64,000 nt of DNA from an uncultured Collinsella sp. (GTDB taxonomy: Bacteria > Actinomycetota > Coriobacteriia > Coriobacteriales > Coriobacteriaceae): NCBI GenBank assembly GCA_900542165.1, contig UQMM01000002.1, forward strand, positions 1 through 64,000, in the 5' to 3' direction. Made by a program: the position numbers and the translations under genes. Below are positions 33,712 to 42,733 of this stretch, piece by piece. How positions within the stretch are numbered: the first letter of the stretch is position 1; each line of letters starts with the position of its first letter. Under the pieces are notes generated by a model. It was not told where the DNA came from and made no database searches. It worked only from the letters and a program-made list of their open reading frames with translations.

Positions 33712-34683
33712 ATGAAGCTTTCTAAGATTGCGGCCCTGTTTATGGTGCCAGTATTGGCCTTGTGCCTTGTGGCGTGTTCGGCGCCCAGTGGCAATGCGAG
33801 CGAATCTGCGAGCTCCGATCCTAAGATCGCAGAACTCACTGCGCAGAAGCCGACCAATGCCGATGAGGCCGCCGAGCTGTATACAAAACTCATGCAGAAG
33901 GAGAACGATATCTTTTCGAGTGATAACGCGCTGTGGGAAAAGGTATTCAATGCGGCAAATAAAGACTCGGCAATGATTGAGGACGGCAGCAATTACGGCG
34001 ATTTCCTGCTCAAGACCATCGACGGCGCCAAGGATGAGTTCACGGCGGATGAGCTTAAGACGCTCAAGGCCGGTGCACAGCAGATCAAGGAGATCGAGGA
34101 CAAGCTCGAGAGCCTGGAGAAGGAGTTCCCCGGCTGTGGAAGCACGCCGAGCGCAGGCGAGAGCGTCGACGCTTCGGCCGCTGGCATGACGGCTGGTGCC
34201 AATGCTTCGAGCGAGGCGACGAAGTTCCCCAGCTTTACGGGCAAGGACCTGGATGGCAACGACGTGAACAGCGACGAGCTGTTCTCTAAGAACAAGGTCA
34301 CCGTCATGAACTTCTGGTTCACCACTTGCAAGCCGTGCGTGGGTGAGTTGGGCGACCTTGAGGACCTGAATAAGGAGCTTGCCAAGAAGGGCGGCCAGGT
34401 CGTGGGCGTCAATTCCTTTACGCTCGATGGCAACAAGGGCGAGATTGCAGATGCCAAGGACGTACTGAGCAAGAAGGGCGTGACATATAAGAACATCTGG
34501 TTCAAGTCGGATAGCGAGGCCGGTAAGTTTACGTCAAATTTGTTCTCGTTCCCGACAACGTATGTCATCGATCAGAATGGCAACATCGTAGGGGAGCCCA
34601 TCGTGGGCGCCATCAGCTCCGCTGAGCAGCGCGCAGCGCTCGACAAGCTTATCGACCAGGCGATTGCGAATAGCGAGCAGTAG
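33712..34683 (+). CDS. TlpA-like thioredoxin lipoprotein
   Basis: The ATG at 33712 is placed 7 bases after GGAGG; a nearer ATG at 33706 is too close to it. 323 residues. The signal peptide ends in lipobox VACSAPSG. A helical spacer (residues 35-140) precedes a TlpA/ResA-type thioredoxin fold from ~170, with the active site WFTTCKPC (Cys206, Cys209) and the conserved cis-Pro region in FPTTYVIDQNGNIVGEP. It would reduce disulfides outside the membrane, most likely fed by the preceding iron-sulfur protein. Confidence 0.92.
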   Translation: MKLSKIAALFMVPVLALCLVACSAPSGNASESASSDPKIAELTAQKPTNADEAAELYTKLMQKENDIFSSDNALWEKVFNAANKDSAMIEDGSNYGDFLLKTIDGAKDEFTADELKTLKAGAQQIKEIEDKLESLEKEFPGCGSTPSAGESVDASAAGMTAGANASSEATKFPSFTGKDLDGNDVNSDELFSKNKVTVMNFWFTTCKPCVGELGDLEDLNKELAKKGGQVVGVNSFTLDGNKGEIADAKDVLSKKGVTYKNIWFKSDSEAGKFTSNLFSFPTTYVIDQNGNIVGEPIVGAISSAEQRAALDKLIDQAIANSEQ

Positions 34684-34762
34684 AAAACGCGCAAAGCATG
34701 GCGATGATCGTGCGCCGCTGTACGAAGTAGTCCGCTACCTTTCAAGATAAGCTCCACCATAT

Positions 34763-34790
34763 AGAGGTCCCGCTCGGGACCTCTTCTTTT
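34763..34790 (+). terminator. terminator after the TlpA gene
   Basis: AGAGGTCCCG and CGGGACCTCT form a 10-bp stem at 34763-34784, followed by TCTTTT. Confidence 0.8.
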
Positions 34791-34936
34791 GGGCGCCGTC
34801 CCGTTCGTTTTTTGGCGCGGTTTGTTACATTCCTCACTGGCGTCGGCAAAAAATGGGGATAGAGTAGGACAAACGCGTCGAATACGAACGGCGGAGGAGA
34901 GCGGGCAGGGTGCCTGCGCAGGAGAGGTTGCCGTCC

Positions 34937-37900
34937 ATGCTGGAGCTCAAAGGTATTTGCAAAAGGTACGTTACGCAGTCGTTTACGCAGGTGGCGCTCG
35001 ACAGCGTGAGCCTGTCTTTTCGCGATAACGAGTTCGTGGCCATTCTGGGTCCCTCGGGTTCGGGCAAAACCACGATGCTCAACGTTATCGGCGGACTCGA
35101 CCACTTTGATTCTGGCGACCTGCTGATTGACGGCATCTCGACCAAGGACTTCCGCGACCGCGATTGGGATGCCTACCGCAACAACCGCATCGGCTTTGTG
35201 TTCCAAAGCTATAACCTCATTCCGCATCAGACCATTTTGGAAAACGTGGAGCTGGCGCTCACGCTCACGGGCGTGGGGCATGCCGAGCGCCGCCAGCGTG
35301 CGCGCGAGGCGTTGGAGAAAGTCGGCTTGGGCGAGCACGTTAACAAGCGCCCGAGCCAGCTTTCGGGCGGGCAGATGCAGCGCGTGGCCATCGCCCGCGC
35401 CCTGATAAATGATCCTGAGATCGTTCTTGCCGACGAGCCGACCGGCGCTTTGGATTCAACGACATCCGTACAGGTCATGGACCTGCTCAAGGACGTGGCG
35501 CGCGACCGCCTGGTCATCATGGTCACGCACAATCCCGAGCTGGCGTACCAATATGCCACGCGCATCGTCAATCTGGCGGACGGCAAGATCACCGACGATT
35601 CCGATCCCTTCGATGTTGCCAAGGCCGCGCGCCGCGAGGCCAAGCCTACGCGCAAAACCTCGATGAGCTTTGTGACGGCGCTGGGGCTTTCTGCCCGAAA
35701 CCTCATGACCAAGAAGGGCCGCACGGCCATGACTGCCTTTGCGGGCTCGATTGGCATTATCGGTATCGCGGCGATCCTGGCGCTCTCCAATGGCGTAAAC
35801 GGCTACATCAAAAAGGTCGAGGAGGATACGCTCTCGAGCTACCCGCTCACCATTTCCAAGCAGGACTACGACCTGTCGTCCATGATGGGCGGACAGGGGG
35901 CTGCGGATGATGGCTCGTCTGAAAGCGTGGATTCGTCTGACGACAGTGTCGGCGGCAAGGCTCAGGGAACCGATAAGATTCCCGTGGTCACGGCCGTAAA
36001 GGATATGTTTGCGAGCGTTAAGTCCAACGACATGACGAGCTTTAAGGCATGGCTCGATGCCGGTGGCGACGGCATCGATAAAGAGGTCAACGCCATTCAG
36101 TACGGCTACGGTGTATCGCCGGTTGTCTATCGTGCGGGTAAGGGCGACAAGAAGCCCGTTCGGCTTGTTCCCAACGCCATGACCGAGGCCATGAGCGGAG
36201 GTGCGAGCTCGGCGGCAACGGTGAGCATGGAATCCATGGGAACCTCGGTCTTTAACGAGATGATTGACGACCAGAGCCTGCTCGACAGCCAGTACGATGT
36301 CGTCGCCGGTCATTGGCCCACGTCTGCCAACGAAGCCGTGATGGTGCTTTCGAGCCGCGGCACGGTGGGCGACTATACGCTCTATAGCATCGGTGCGCTG
36401 GATATCGATGAGCTCAACGATCTGGTAAACAGCGCTATGACGGCTGACGGTGGGGTCGAAACGCCCGAGACCGGCACCGACTTTACCTACGATGATGCGT
36501 TGTCCACGACGTTTAAGGTGTTGTCGCCGGCCGATGCCTATCGCAAAAACGAAGAGACCGGCATGTGGACTGACATGTCTGGCGACGCCGACTTTATGGC
36601 AGCCAAGGTTGCCGACGGTATCGACGTGCACATTGTGGGCGTGGTGCGACCCAACGAGACGGCCAACGCGAGCGCGTTGTCCCCAGGCATTGCCTATATG
36701 CATGCGCTGACTCGCCAGCTTATGGAGCGCGCTGCCGATTCGCAGATTGTGAAGGAGCAACTTGCCCATCCCGAGACGGATGTCTTTACGGGCAAGTCTT
36801 TCGATGAACTGCAGGGCGAGGCCAAGCAAGGCGTGGATCTGGGCAGCATGTTCAGCGTGGACGAGGCGGCGCTGAAGAGTGCGTTCTCGTTTGATGCGTC
36901 TGCACTCTCGGGTGCGGCCGGCGGTATGGACCTTTCTGGTATCGACTTGTCCGGGCTGGACATTGACCTTTCGGGCGTTGGGAAGGACATCGACTTCAGC
37001 GACATCATGGCAAAAGCGCCAACCCCAGATTTCTCGGGCATCTTTGACGGTCTGGAACTCACGCCCGAGCAAATGCAGCAGGTGGGAACGCTTGCCAACC
37101 AGCTGTTCACGGGCTTTATGCAGTCGGAACAGTTTAAGGCGCTGACGCCCGAAGATCTTAAGGACGCGTCAAAGCTTGCCGCCGCGTTCTCGACGTATCT
37201 TGAGAGTGATACCGCGGCCCAGCAATACCTGACACAGCTCAAGGCGCTCGGCGGCGATGCCCTGGCCGAGCGCCTGCAACAGGCGATGACCGACTATGTG
37301 CAAAAGCAGCTGGCTCCGTATCTTCAGCAGGCTATGGATCAGGTGATGAAGGCAATCAGCGAGCAGATAGCGTCGACGGTATCGTCCCAGCTTAAAGCAG
37401 GCGCGGCGGGGCTCATGGGACAGATGGCTACGCAGATGTCGTCGAGTATTGCCAACTTGGCGGGCGCCATGCGTGTCGATGCGAGCGCCTTTGCCAATGC
37501 CATTCACTTCAACATGGACGCCGAGGACCTGAGTTCGCTCATGATGAGCTATGCCAAGGCGTCGAAGCTCACCTACGACAACAATCTGACCACGTTGGGC
37601 TATGCGGACGAGGCGGACCCCATCTCGGTTAAGATTTTCCCGCGTGACTTTGAGGCCAAGGAGCGCGTACTCGACCATATCGATACGTACAACAAGCAGG
37701 TCAAAGCCGCCGGCCACGACGAGCGGGCAATCTCGTACACCGACTACATGGGCATCATCATGGGCTCGGTGACTGATATCGTGAATACCATCAGCTTGGT
37801 GCTCATCGCGTTCGTGAGCATCAGCCTGGTCGTGAGCTCCATCATGATCGGCATCATCACCTACATCAGCGTACTGGAGCGCAAGAAGGAAATCGGCATC

Positions 37901-38191
37901 CTACGCGCGATTGGCGCGTCAAAGCGCAACGTGGCCAACGTGTTCAACGCCGAGACCTTTATCGAGGGCCTCATCGCCGGCGTCTTTGCCATTGTCGTCG
38001 TGGTGCTCGTGAGCTTCCCGGTCAATGCTTGGGCGCTTGCGGCCAAACAGGTCCCCAACCTAATGAGTCTGCCCGTGCAGGATGCGCTGGTGCTCATTGC
38101 AATTTCGGTGCTGCTGACGGTCGTTGCCGGCCTGCTGCCGGCCCGCAGTGCATCCAAAAAGGACCCCGTGGAAGCCCTGCGCTCTGAATAA
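34937..38191 (+). CDS. MacB-like ABC transporter, ATPase-permease fusion
   Basis: The ATG at 34937 follows AGGAGAGG; 1084 residues. The N-terminal ABC ATPase has Walker A GPSGSGKT (38-45), signature [15 protein letters not shown] and Walker B with DEPTGALD, the LolD/MacB class. A first membrane span near 275-295 is followed by ~640 extracytoplasmic residues rich in Asp/Gly/Ser ([18 protein letters not shown]). Three more spans and an FtsX-type domain end at [14 protein letters not shown]. MacB-type proteins act mechanically on substrates outside the membrane. The external part is much longer than in standard MacB (about 650 residues in total). Confidence 0.92.
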   Translation: MLELKGICKRYVTQSFTQVALDSVSLSFRDNEFVAILGPSGSGKTTMLNVIGGLDHFDSGDLLIDGISTKDFRDRDWDAYRNNRIGFVFQSYNLIPHQTILENVELALTLTGVGHAERRQRAREALEKVGLGEHVNKRPSQLSGGQMQRVAIARALINDPEIVLADEPTGALDSTTSVQVMDLLKDVARDRLVIMVTHNPELAYQYATRIVNLADGKITDDSDPFDVAKAARREAKPTRKTSMSFVTALGLSARNLMTKKGRTAMTAFAGSIGIIGIAAILALSNGVNGYIKKVEEDTLSSYPLTISKQDYDLSSMMGGQGAADDGSSESVDSSDDSVGGKAQGTDKIPVVTAVKDMFASVKSNDMTSFKAWLDAGGDGIDKEVNAIQYGYGVSPVVYRAGKGDKKPVRLVPNAMTEAMSGGASSAATVSMESMGTSVFNEMIDDQSLLDSQYDVVAGHWPTSANEAVMVLSSRGTVGDYTLYSIGALDIDELNDLVNSAMTADGGVETPETGTDFTYDDALSTTFKVLSPADAYRKNEETGMWTDMSGDADFMAAKVADGIDVHIVGVVRPNETANASALSPGIAYMHALTRQLMERAADSQIVKEQLAHPETDVFTGKSFDELQGEAKQGVDLGSMFSVDEAALKSAFSFDASALSGAAGGMDLSGIDLSGLDIDLSGVGKDIDFSDIMAKAPTPDFSGIFDGLELTPEQMQQVGTLANQLFTGFMQSEQFKALTPEDLKDASKLAAAFSTYLESDTAAQQYLTQLKALGGDALAERLQQAMTDYVQKQLAPYLQQAMDQVMKAISEQIASTVSSQLKAGAAGLMGQMATQMSSSIANLAGAMRVDASAFANAIHFNMDAEDLSSLMMSYAKASKLTYDNNLTTLGYADEADPISVKIFPRDFEAKERVLDHIDTYNKQVKAAGHDERAISYTDYMGIIMGSVTDIVNTISLVLIAFVSISLVVSSIMIGIITYISVLERKKEIGILRAIGASKRNVANVFNAETFIEGLIAGVFAIVVVVLVSFPVNAWALAAKQVPNLMSLPVQDALVLIAISVLLTVVAGLLPARSASKKDPVEALRSE

Positions 38192-38194
38192 TGC

Positions 38195-38217
38195 GACAAA
38201 GGGACAGTCCCTTTGTC
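38195..38217. repeat. perfect 11-bp palindrome after the ABC gene
   Basis: GACAAAGGGAC and GTCCCTTTGTC are separated by one base. It begins 4 bases after the stop codon and has no T run. It may be a dispersed palindrome or a weak terminator. Confidence 0.6.
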
Positions 38218-38244
38218 ACGTCCGTTGATATGAGAGAAGAGTAG

Positions 38245-39198
38245 ATGATCCTTTCGCTGGCCCCTATGGAGGGGATTACCGGGCATGTGTTCCGTCGCGT
38301 GCATGCGGAGTGCTTTGGTGCGCTCGATTGCTATTACACGCCGTTTTTGCCGCCGCCGCGGGTGGGGAACCGCTTTGGGGGCAAGGCGTTTAAAGAGGTC
38401 GATCCTGTCAATAACCAGGGACTCAATGTCGTCCCCCAGCTTATGTCCAAGAATGCGGACGAGTTTGTGTGGGCGGCACAGGTGCTCGCCGACATGGGCT
38501 ATCGGGAGGTCAATCTCAACCTGGGTTGCCCTTCGGGAACGGTTGTCGCTAAGGGCAAGGGCTCGGGTTTCTTGCGCAATCTCGACGAGCTCGAGGCGTT
38601 CTTAAGCGATGTGTGCGAGCGATCGCCGTTGCCGGTGTCGGTAAAGACCAGGCTGGGGCTGGAGGGTGACGACGAATACGAGCGCGTGCTCGATCTGTAT
38701 TGCCACATGCCGCTGGCAGAGCTGATCGTGCATCCGCGCGTACAGAAGGACCGCTATACGGGCTCGCCGCGCAAAGAGTTTTATGGCGAGACGCTGGAAC
38801 GGGCGCCGTTTCCGGTGGCATACAACGGCGACATTTTCGATCTTGAGGATATGGACGCACTGATGGAGGCCTATCCCGGGACACGCCATGTGATGCTGGG
38901 GCGTGGCTTGCTTGCGAACCCCGCGCTGGCTCGCATGGTCAAGGGCGGCCCCGCTGCAACGGCTGCTGAGCTGCAGCGTTTCCACGATACGCTGTTTGCG
39001 GCCTATGCAGAAGAGATTGGCGGTAATGCGGTTTTTCGTATGAAGGAGTGGTGGTTCTACGCCAAGTGCGCTTTCGCCAACCCCGTTACCGTTCACAAAC
39101 TCGTACGTAAGACCAAAAAGGTCGACGAATACCGCGCCGCCGTCGAGCGCGTCTTTCGCGAGCAGCCACTCGCACCCACAGCCCGCTTCCACGGCTAG
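38245..39198 (+). CDS. tRNA-dihydrouridine synthase
   Basis: A 317-residue FMN-dependent enzyme of the Dus family. It begins ILSLAPMEGITGHVFRRVHA, the usual flavin-binding start (LAPMxGxT). The active-site region VNLNLGCPSGTVVAKGKGSG carries the catalytic Cys. KTRLG, IVHPRVQKDRYTG and VMLGRGLLANP complete the barrel motifs. It reduces specific uridines in tRNA. It has its own weak ribosome binding site and stands alone on the plus strand. Confidence 0.95.
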   Translation: MILSLAPMEGITGHVFRRVHAECFGALDCYYTPFLPPPRVGNRFGGKAFKEVDPVNNQGLNVVPQLMSKNADEFVWAAQVLADMGYREVNLNLGCPSGTVVAKGKGSGFLRNLDELEAFLSDVCERSPLPVSVKTRLGLEGDDEYERVLDLYCHMPLAELIVHPRVQKDRYTGSPRKEFYGETLERAPFPVAYNGDIFDLEDMDALMEAYPGTRHVMLGRGLLANPALARMVKGGPAATAAELQRFHDTLFAAYAEEIGGNAVFRMKEWWFYAKCAFANPVTVHKLVRKTKKVDEYRAAVERVFREQPLAPTARFHG

Positions 39199-39200
39199 CT

Positions 39201-39255
39201 AGTCGTAGGGGACGTTCTTTAACGACTAGTCATTTAAGAACGTCCCCTACGACTA
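39201..39255. repeat. palindromic repeat, copy 1
   Basis: AGTCGTAGGGGACGTTCTT on the left and its near-perfect complement AAGAACGTCCCCTACGACT on the right enclose TAACGACTAGTCATTT. Two relatives lie at 49280 and 63314. The copy sits between the dihydrouridine synthase and glutaredoxin genes, which converge, so it could also terminate both. Confidence 0.85.
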
Positions 39256-39262
39256 TGTTGCA

Positions 39263-39508
39263 CTAGAGCAGGTTCTTCTGCACCCACGCGATGATGTCGC
39301 TCGATTCGTAGAGCGGCTTGCCGTCGATGAACAAGCAGGGAACCTGGCGTTTTCCGCCGACGGCGATGAGCGTCTGCTCGGCCTCGGTATCGGTCGAGAT
39401 ATTGCGCTCGGGGATGGTCACACCGTTATCGGCAAGGAATCGCTTGACTTTTATGCAATACGGGCAGCCGGTCATAACGTACAGCGTGAGCTCATGATTA
39501 GTAGCCAT
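39263..39508 (-). CDS. glutaredoxin-like protein
   Basis: The ATG at 39508 (MATNHELTLYVMTGCPYCIK) follows TTGGAGACC and gives 81 residues, a single glutaredoxin fold. The active site CPYC (Cys15, Cys18), the cis-Pro motif RQVPCLFIDGKPLYES and the C-terminal helix are all present. It reduces disulfides in the cytoplasm, using glutathione or another low-molecular thiol. Convergent to the Dus gene across the palindromic repeat. Confidence 0.92.
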   Translation of the reverse strand: MATNHELTLYVMTGCPYCIKVKRFLADNGVTIPERNISTDTEAEQTLIAVGGKRQVPCLFIDGKPLYESSDIIAWVQKNLL

Positions 39509-39559
39509 GGGTCTCCAATCGGTTGAGGTTTCGATTGAAATACCCAAAGCAGCCGCGGT

Positions 39560-40387
39560 CTATGCGCGCGTCAACGACGACTCGATGGCCTGGATCAGAA
39601 ACGCCGTGGCTCCGGTGCCGCAGGGCTTGTCGTAGTAGTCAACAAAGCGCTGATCGGCAAGATAGCCGTGGGCGAGGCCCAGGTATGCTTCGTCTTGGGG
39701 CTCGCGTCCCCAGTTAAGGGCAATCCATCGACGGTGCATTGCGACAAGTTTGTGGGCCTCGTTGCTCCCTGGGTCGCCAATGCCCATGGCAATCGAGAGT
39801 TGACCCAGAATAGTGCGTTCAAGTTCCTTCATGTCGTTCCATGTCTCGGGGTCCATGTCCAGCAGCGTTTCATTTGCTGCATCGATAGCCTCATCGCCAT
39901 AGCGTGCCCGCGCTTCGGCGCCGTAGCGCTCCTCGTTTTCCTGCACGGTGCGCCAGCGCTCCAGTTGCGGCAGGACGGCGCCCATGAGCGAGACGGCTTC
40001 GTCGAGCGACATGCCGGTGTTTTGCGCCAGCCGCGGGGCGCAATCCTCGATCATCGCCTCCATGGTGGTGTCGTAGGTGTACTTGCCGTGGTCGTAGCAC
40101 CACTTGCAGTAATGGTCGGTCGTGGCGCCCGTGGCATCGGTGCCGCAGTCGTCGGGCGTGAGTATCATGCCGCAGCTCTGGCAATAATGCTCGGGCATTT
40201 CGAGCAGGTGAGACAGGGGCTCGCCGGTTACGGCGGCGATGAGCTTCATCATGTCGATACCTGGGGTGACTTCGCCGCGTTCCCAGCGGCTCACGGCTTG
40301 GCGCGTGACGAAGAGCTTGGCGGCGAGCTGCTCCTGGGTAAGGTGATGGACGCGACGGACAGCGATGAGCTTTTCTGCAAAGGCCAT
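39560..40387 (-). CDS. XRE helix-turn-helix / zinc ribbon / TipAS fusion regulator
   Basis: 275 residues. Residues 1-60 are an XRE helix-turn-helix (LTQEQLAAKLFVTRQAVSRW). Residues ~67-110 are a small zinc ribbon with YCQSCGMILTPDDC and YCKWCYDHGKYTY. The C-terminal ~130 residues resemble the TipAS drug-binding domain (MKELERTILGQLSIAMGIGD, YLGLAHGYLADQRFVDYYDK). TipAS normally sits behind a MerR domain in TipA-type multidrug sensors. Here it appears behind an XRE domain instead, an uncommon combination. A role as a drug-sensing regulator is inferred. Confidence 0.85.
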   Translation of the reverse strand: MAFAEKLIAVRRVHHLTQEQLAAKLFVTRQAVSRWERGEVTPGIDMMKLIAAVTGEPLSHLLEMPEHYCQSCGMILTPDDCGTDATGATTDHYCKWCYDHGKYTYDTTMEAMIEDCAPRLAQNTGMSLDEAVSLMGAVLPQLERWRTVQENEERYGAEARARYGDEAIDAANETLLDMDPETWNDMKELERTILGQLSIAMGIGDPGSNEAHKLVAMHRRWIALNWGREPQDEAYLGLAHGYLADQRFVDYYDKPCGTGATAFLIQAIESSLTRA

Positions 40388-40515
40388 AGCGGCTCCTTTC
40401 TGCTGGTTGATGGCTTAAGCATACGCGGCGGCAGGTGCCCTTCCAAGCAACCGTTGGTTGCATGACGGGGGACCGCGGCGAAGAATTGCGCGCAGCGTCC
40501 CACGCCTCCATGCCG

Positions 40516-40528
40516 TACAATGACCGGC
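40516..40528 (+). promoter_or_regulatory. -10 element giving a probable leaderless start
   Basis: TACAAT (40516-40521) ends 7 bases before the ATG at 40529. Transcription would start at or next to the A of that ATG. No ribosome binding site is present upstream. This supports a leaderless mRNA for trmO. Confidence 0.55.
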
Positions 40529-41266
40529 ATGGAACCTATTGCACACATACATACCGACCTGCCGCAGAAGTTCGGCATTCCGCGCAACAGCTTTTTGGCG
40601 CCTCATCTGCAGGGACGCATCGTTTTTGAGCCGGAATTTGCCTCCAATGCAGCGGTTGAGGGTCTGGACTCCTTCTCTCACCTGTGGCTGCTGTGGCGCT
40701 TCGAAAACGGAACGCCCGGCGGCACGGCTAAGGACATAGCCGCCGATGCCAAAACGCAGGACAGGTCCGGTACCAACGCAAAATGGTCGAAGACCGTGCG
40801 TCCGCCGCGCCTGGGTGGAGCCGAGCGTGTGGGCGTCTTTGCCACGCGCAGCCCGTTTCGCCCTAATCCCATCGGTCTCACCTGCGTCAAGCTCGATCGT
40901 GTCGAGCTCACCGACGATGGCCCCATCATCTATGTGCTGGGGGCCGATCTGCGCGACGGCACGCCCATCTACGACATTAAGCCCTACATTCCGTTTGCGG
41001 ACTGCCACTCGGATGCGACCGGCGGCTGGATCGAGGATGCTCCGTGGCAAGAGCTCGATGTTAAGTTTCCGCAAGCACTGCAGGATATGGTCCCGCCCGC
41101 AAAGCTCCCCGGCTTGGTCGAGGTTCTACGCCAAGATCCGCGCCGCGCGGGCAGCAAGCACGAACCAAACCGCGTCTACCATCTGGCCTACGCCGGGCTC
41201 GACATATCGTTTACGGTCGACGAAACCCAGCTAACCGTAGTCGCCGTCAACGACGCGCAAGACTAA
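40529..41266 (+). CDS. trmO: tRNA N6-threonylcarbamoyladenosine methyltransferase TrmO (TsaA)
   Basis: The ATG at 40529 (MEPIAHIHTDLPQKFGIP) is chosen because it coincides with the expected transcription start; an ATG at 40520 overlaps the -10 box. 245 residues. The family motifs are FEPEFASNAAVEGLDSFSHL, LWLLWRF, GVFATRSPFRPNPIGLTCVK and DGTPIYDIKPYIPFAD. TrmO methylates t6A in tRNA using S-adenosylmethionine. The C-terminal part LAYAGLDISFTVDETQLTV completes the usual length. Confidence 0.93.
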   Translation: MEPIAHIHTDLPQKFGIPRNSFLAPHLQGRIVFEPEFASNAAVEGLDSFSHLWLLWRFENGTPGGTAKDIAADAKTQDRSGTNAKWSKTVRPPRLGGAERVGVFATRSPFRPNPIGLTCVKLDRVELTDDGPIIYVLGADLRDGTPIYDIKPYIPFADCHSDATGGWIEDAPWQELDVKFPQALQDMVPPAKLPGLVEVLRQDPRRAGSKHEPNRVYHLAYAGLDISFTVDETQLTVVAVNDAQD

Positions 41267-41374
41267 CCATCCGTCCGTATCCGTCAAAAACAACGCCAAA
41301 CCCCATGCCAAAACCGCCCACGCTGGTGGACAATAACGCCTATCGAAACAGTCTACTTTGCATGGGAGCTCAGC

Positions 41375-42589
41375 ATGAAATACGACTTTAGCTCGCTTAT
41401 CGACCGCCACGGCATGGACTCCATCGCCGTTGACTCCTGGGGCGAGATCCCCGGTATGGCTCCGAACGCACCCGACGAGGGCTTCGACCGCATTCCCATG
41501 TGGGTGGCCGACATGAATTTTGCCACGGTGCCCACGGTCCAGGAGTACATCATTCAGCGCGCTCAGCATCCCATGTTTGGCTACTTTAACCCGCGCGCCG
41601 AGTACTTCGACCGCATCATCGAATGGCAGAGCCGCCGCAATGGCGTCGAGGGCCTGCGCCCTGAACATATCGGCTACGAAAACGGCGTGCTGGGCGGTGT
41701 CGTGTCGACACTGCGTGCGTATGTTCAGCCGGGCGATGCGGTGCTGGTCCACAGCCCCACCTACATCGGCTTTACCAAGTCCATTGAAGCCGCGGGCTAT
41801 CGTATTGTCCACAGCCCGCTTAAGCTCGACGACCAGGGCGTGTGGCGTATGGACTTTGAGGACATGGAGCACAAGCTCGCCCAAAACCACATCCATGCCG
41901 CGGTGTTCTGCTCGCCGCACAATCCCTGCGGCCGCGTATGGGAGCGTGACGAGATCGAGCGCGCCATGGACATCTATCGTCAGCACGATTGCGTGGTGAT
42001 CTCGGACGAGATTTGGTCCGATATCATCCTGCCGGGCCACAAGCATATCCCGACGCAGTCGGTGAGCGAGGATGCTCGCATGCGCACGGTCGCCCTCTAT
42101 GCGCCGAGCAAGACGTTTAATCTGGCGGGTCTGGTCGGCAGCTACCACATCATCTACAACGAGACGCTGCGTGACCGCATCTGCGCCGTGTCCAACGAGA
42201 CCCACTACAACGAGATGAACGTCCTCTCCATGCATGCGCTTATCGGTGCCTACCAGCCGCAGGGCTACGAGTGGGTGGACGAGCTCAACCAGGTGCTTGC
42301 CGGTAATATCGAGTACTTCTGCACGTATGCAGAAAAACACTGGAAGGGCGTTGCGTTTTCGCGTCCGCAGGGCACGTACATGGTGTTTCTGGACTGCACC
42401 GAGTGGTGTCGCGAACATGGCCGCGATATTCAGTGGCTGCTCGACGAGGGGGCGCGCGTGGGCGTGGGGTATCAGGACGGCCGTCCGTTCCACGGGCCCT
42501 GCCACATTCGCGTGAATCTGGCGCTGCCGCTTTCGCGCGTAAGGGAGGCGTGCGACCGCCTGGACCGCTACGTTTTTAATGCACGGTAA
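41375..42589 (+). CDS. MalY/PatB-type PLP aminotransferase (cystathionine beta-lyase-like)
   Basis: A 404-residue fold-type I PLP enzyme with GGGAGCTCAGC ahead of the ATG. The opening MKYDFSSLIDRHGMDSIAVD and PMWVADMNFATVPTV are typical of the MalY/PatB branch. The PLP lysine is Lys246 in APSKTFNLAGL; substrate and phosphate contacts include SPHNPCGRVW and ISDEIWSDII. It most likely cleaves cystathionine or cysteine conjugates to release pyruvate, ammonia and a thiol. A terminator follows. Confidence 0.93.
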   Translation: MKYDFSSLIDRHGMDSIAVDSWGEIPGMAPNAPDEGFDRIPMWVADMNFATVPTVQEYIIQRAQHPMFGYFNPRAEYFDRIIEWQSRRNGVEGLRPEHIGYENGVLGGVVSTLRAYVQPGDAVLVHSPTYIGFTKSIEAAGYRIVHSPLKLDDQGVWRMDFEDMEHKLAQNHIHAAVFCSPHNPCGRVWERDEIERAMDIYRQHDCVVISDEIWSDIILPGHKHIPTQSVSEDARMRTVALYAPSKTFNLAGLVGSYHIIYNETLRDRICAVSNETHYNEMNVLSMHALIGAYQPQGYEWVDELNQVLAGNIEYFCTYAEKHWKGVAFSRPQGTYMVFLDCTEWCREHGRDIQWLLDEGARVGVGYQDGRPFHGPCHIRVNLALPLSRVREACDRLDRYVFNAR

Positions 42590-42600
42590 GTGAGCACTGC

Positions 42601-42640
42601 ATGCGGGGCCTTCTGCCAAGTTGGCTGGAAGGCCCCGCAT
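42601..42640 (+). terminator. long hairpin after the aminotransferase gene
   Basis: ATGCGGGGCCTTC and GAAGGCCCCGCAT form a 13-bp stem that continues inside with GCCAA/TTGGC. There is no T run, so efficiency as an intrinsic terminator is uncertain. Confidence 0.65.
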
Positions 42641-42733
42641 AGTAAAGCATCTGTAACAATTGGGTGCTCGTGTGGTTTTGTTTGCTATTATCTTTAGCCA
42701 TTTCAGTCTGTAAACAGGATCGTATGGAGCTCG

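Noticed and set aside
41231..42640. A 469-residue minus-strand frame opposite the aminotransferase gene
   Set aside because: The plus strand encodes a complete MalY/PatB enzyme with its PLP lysine.
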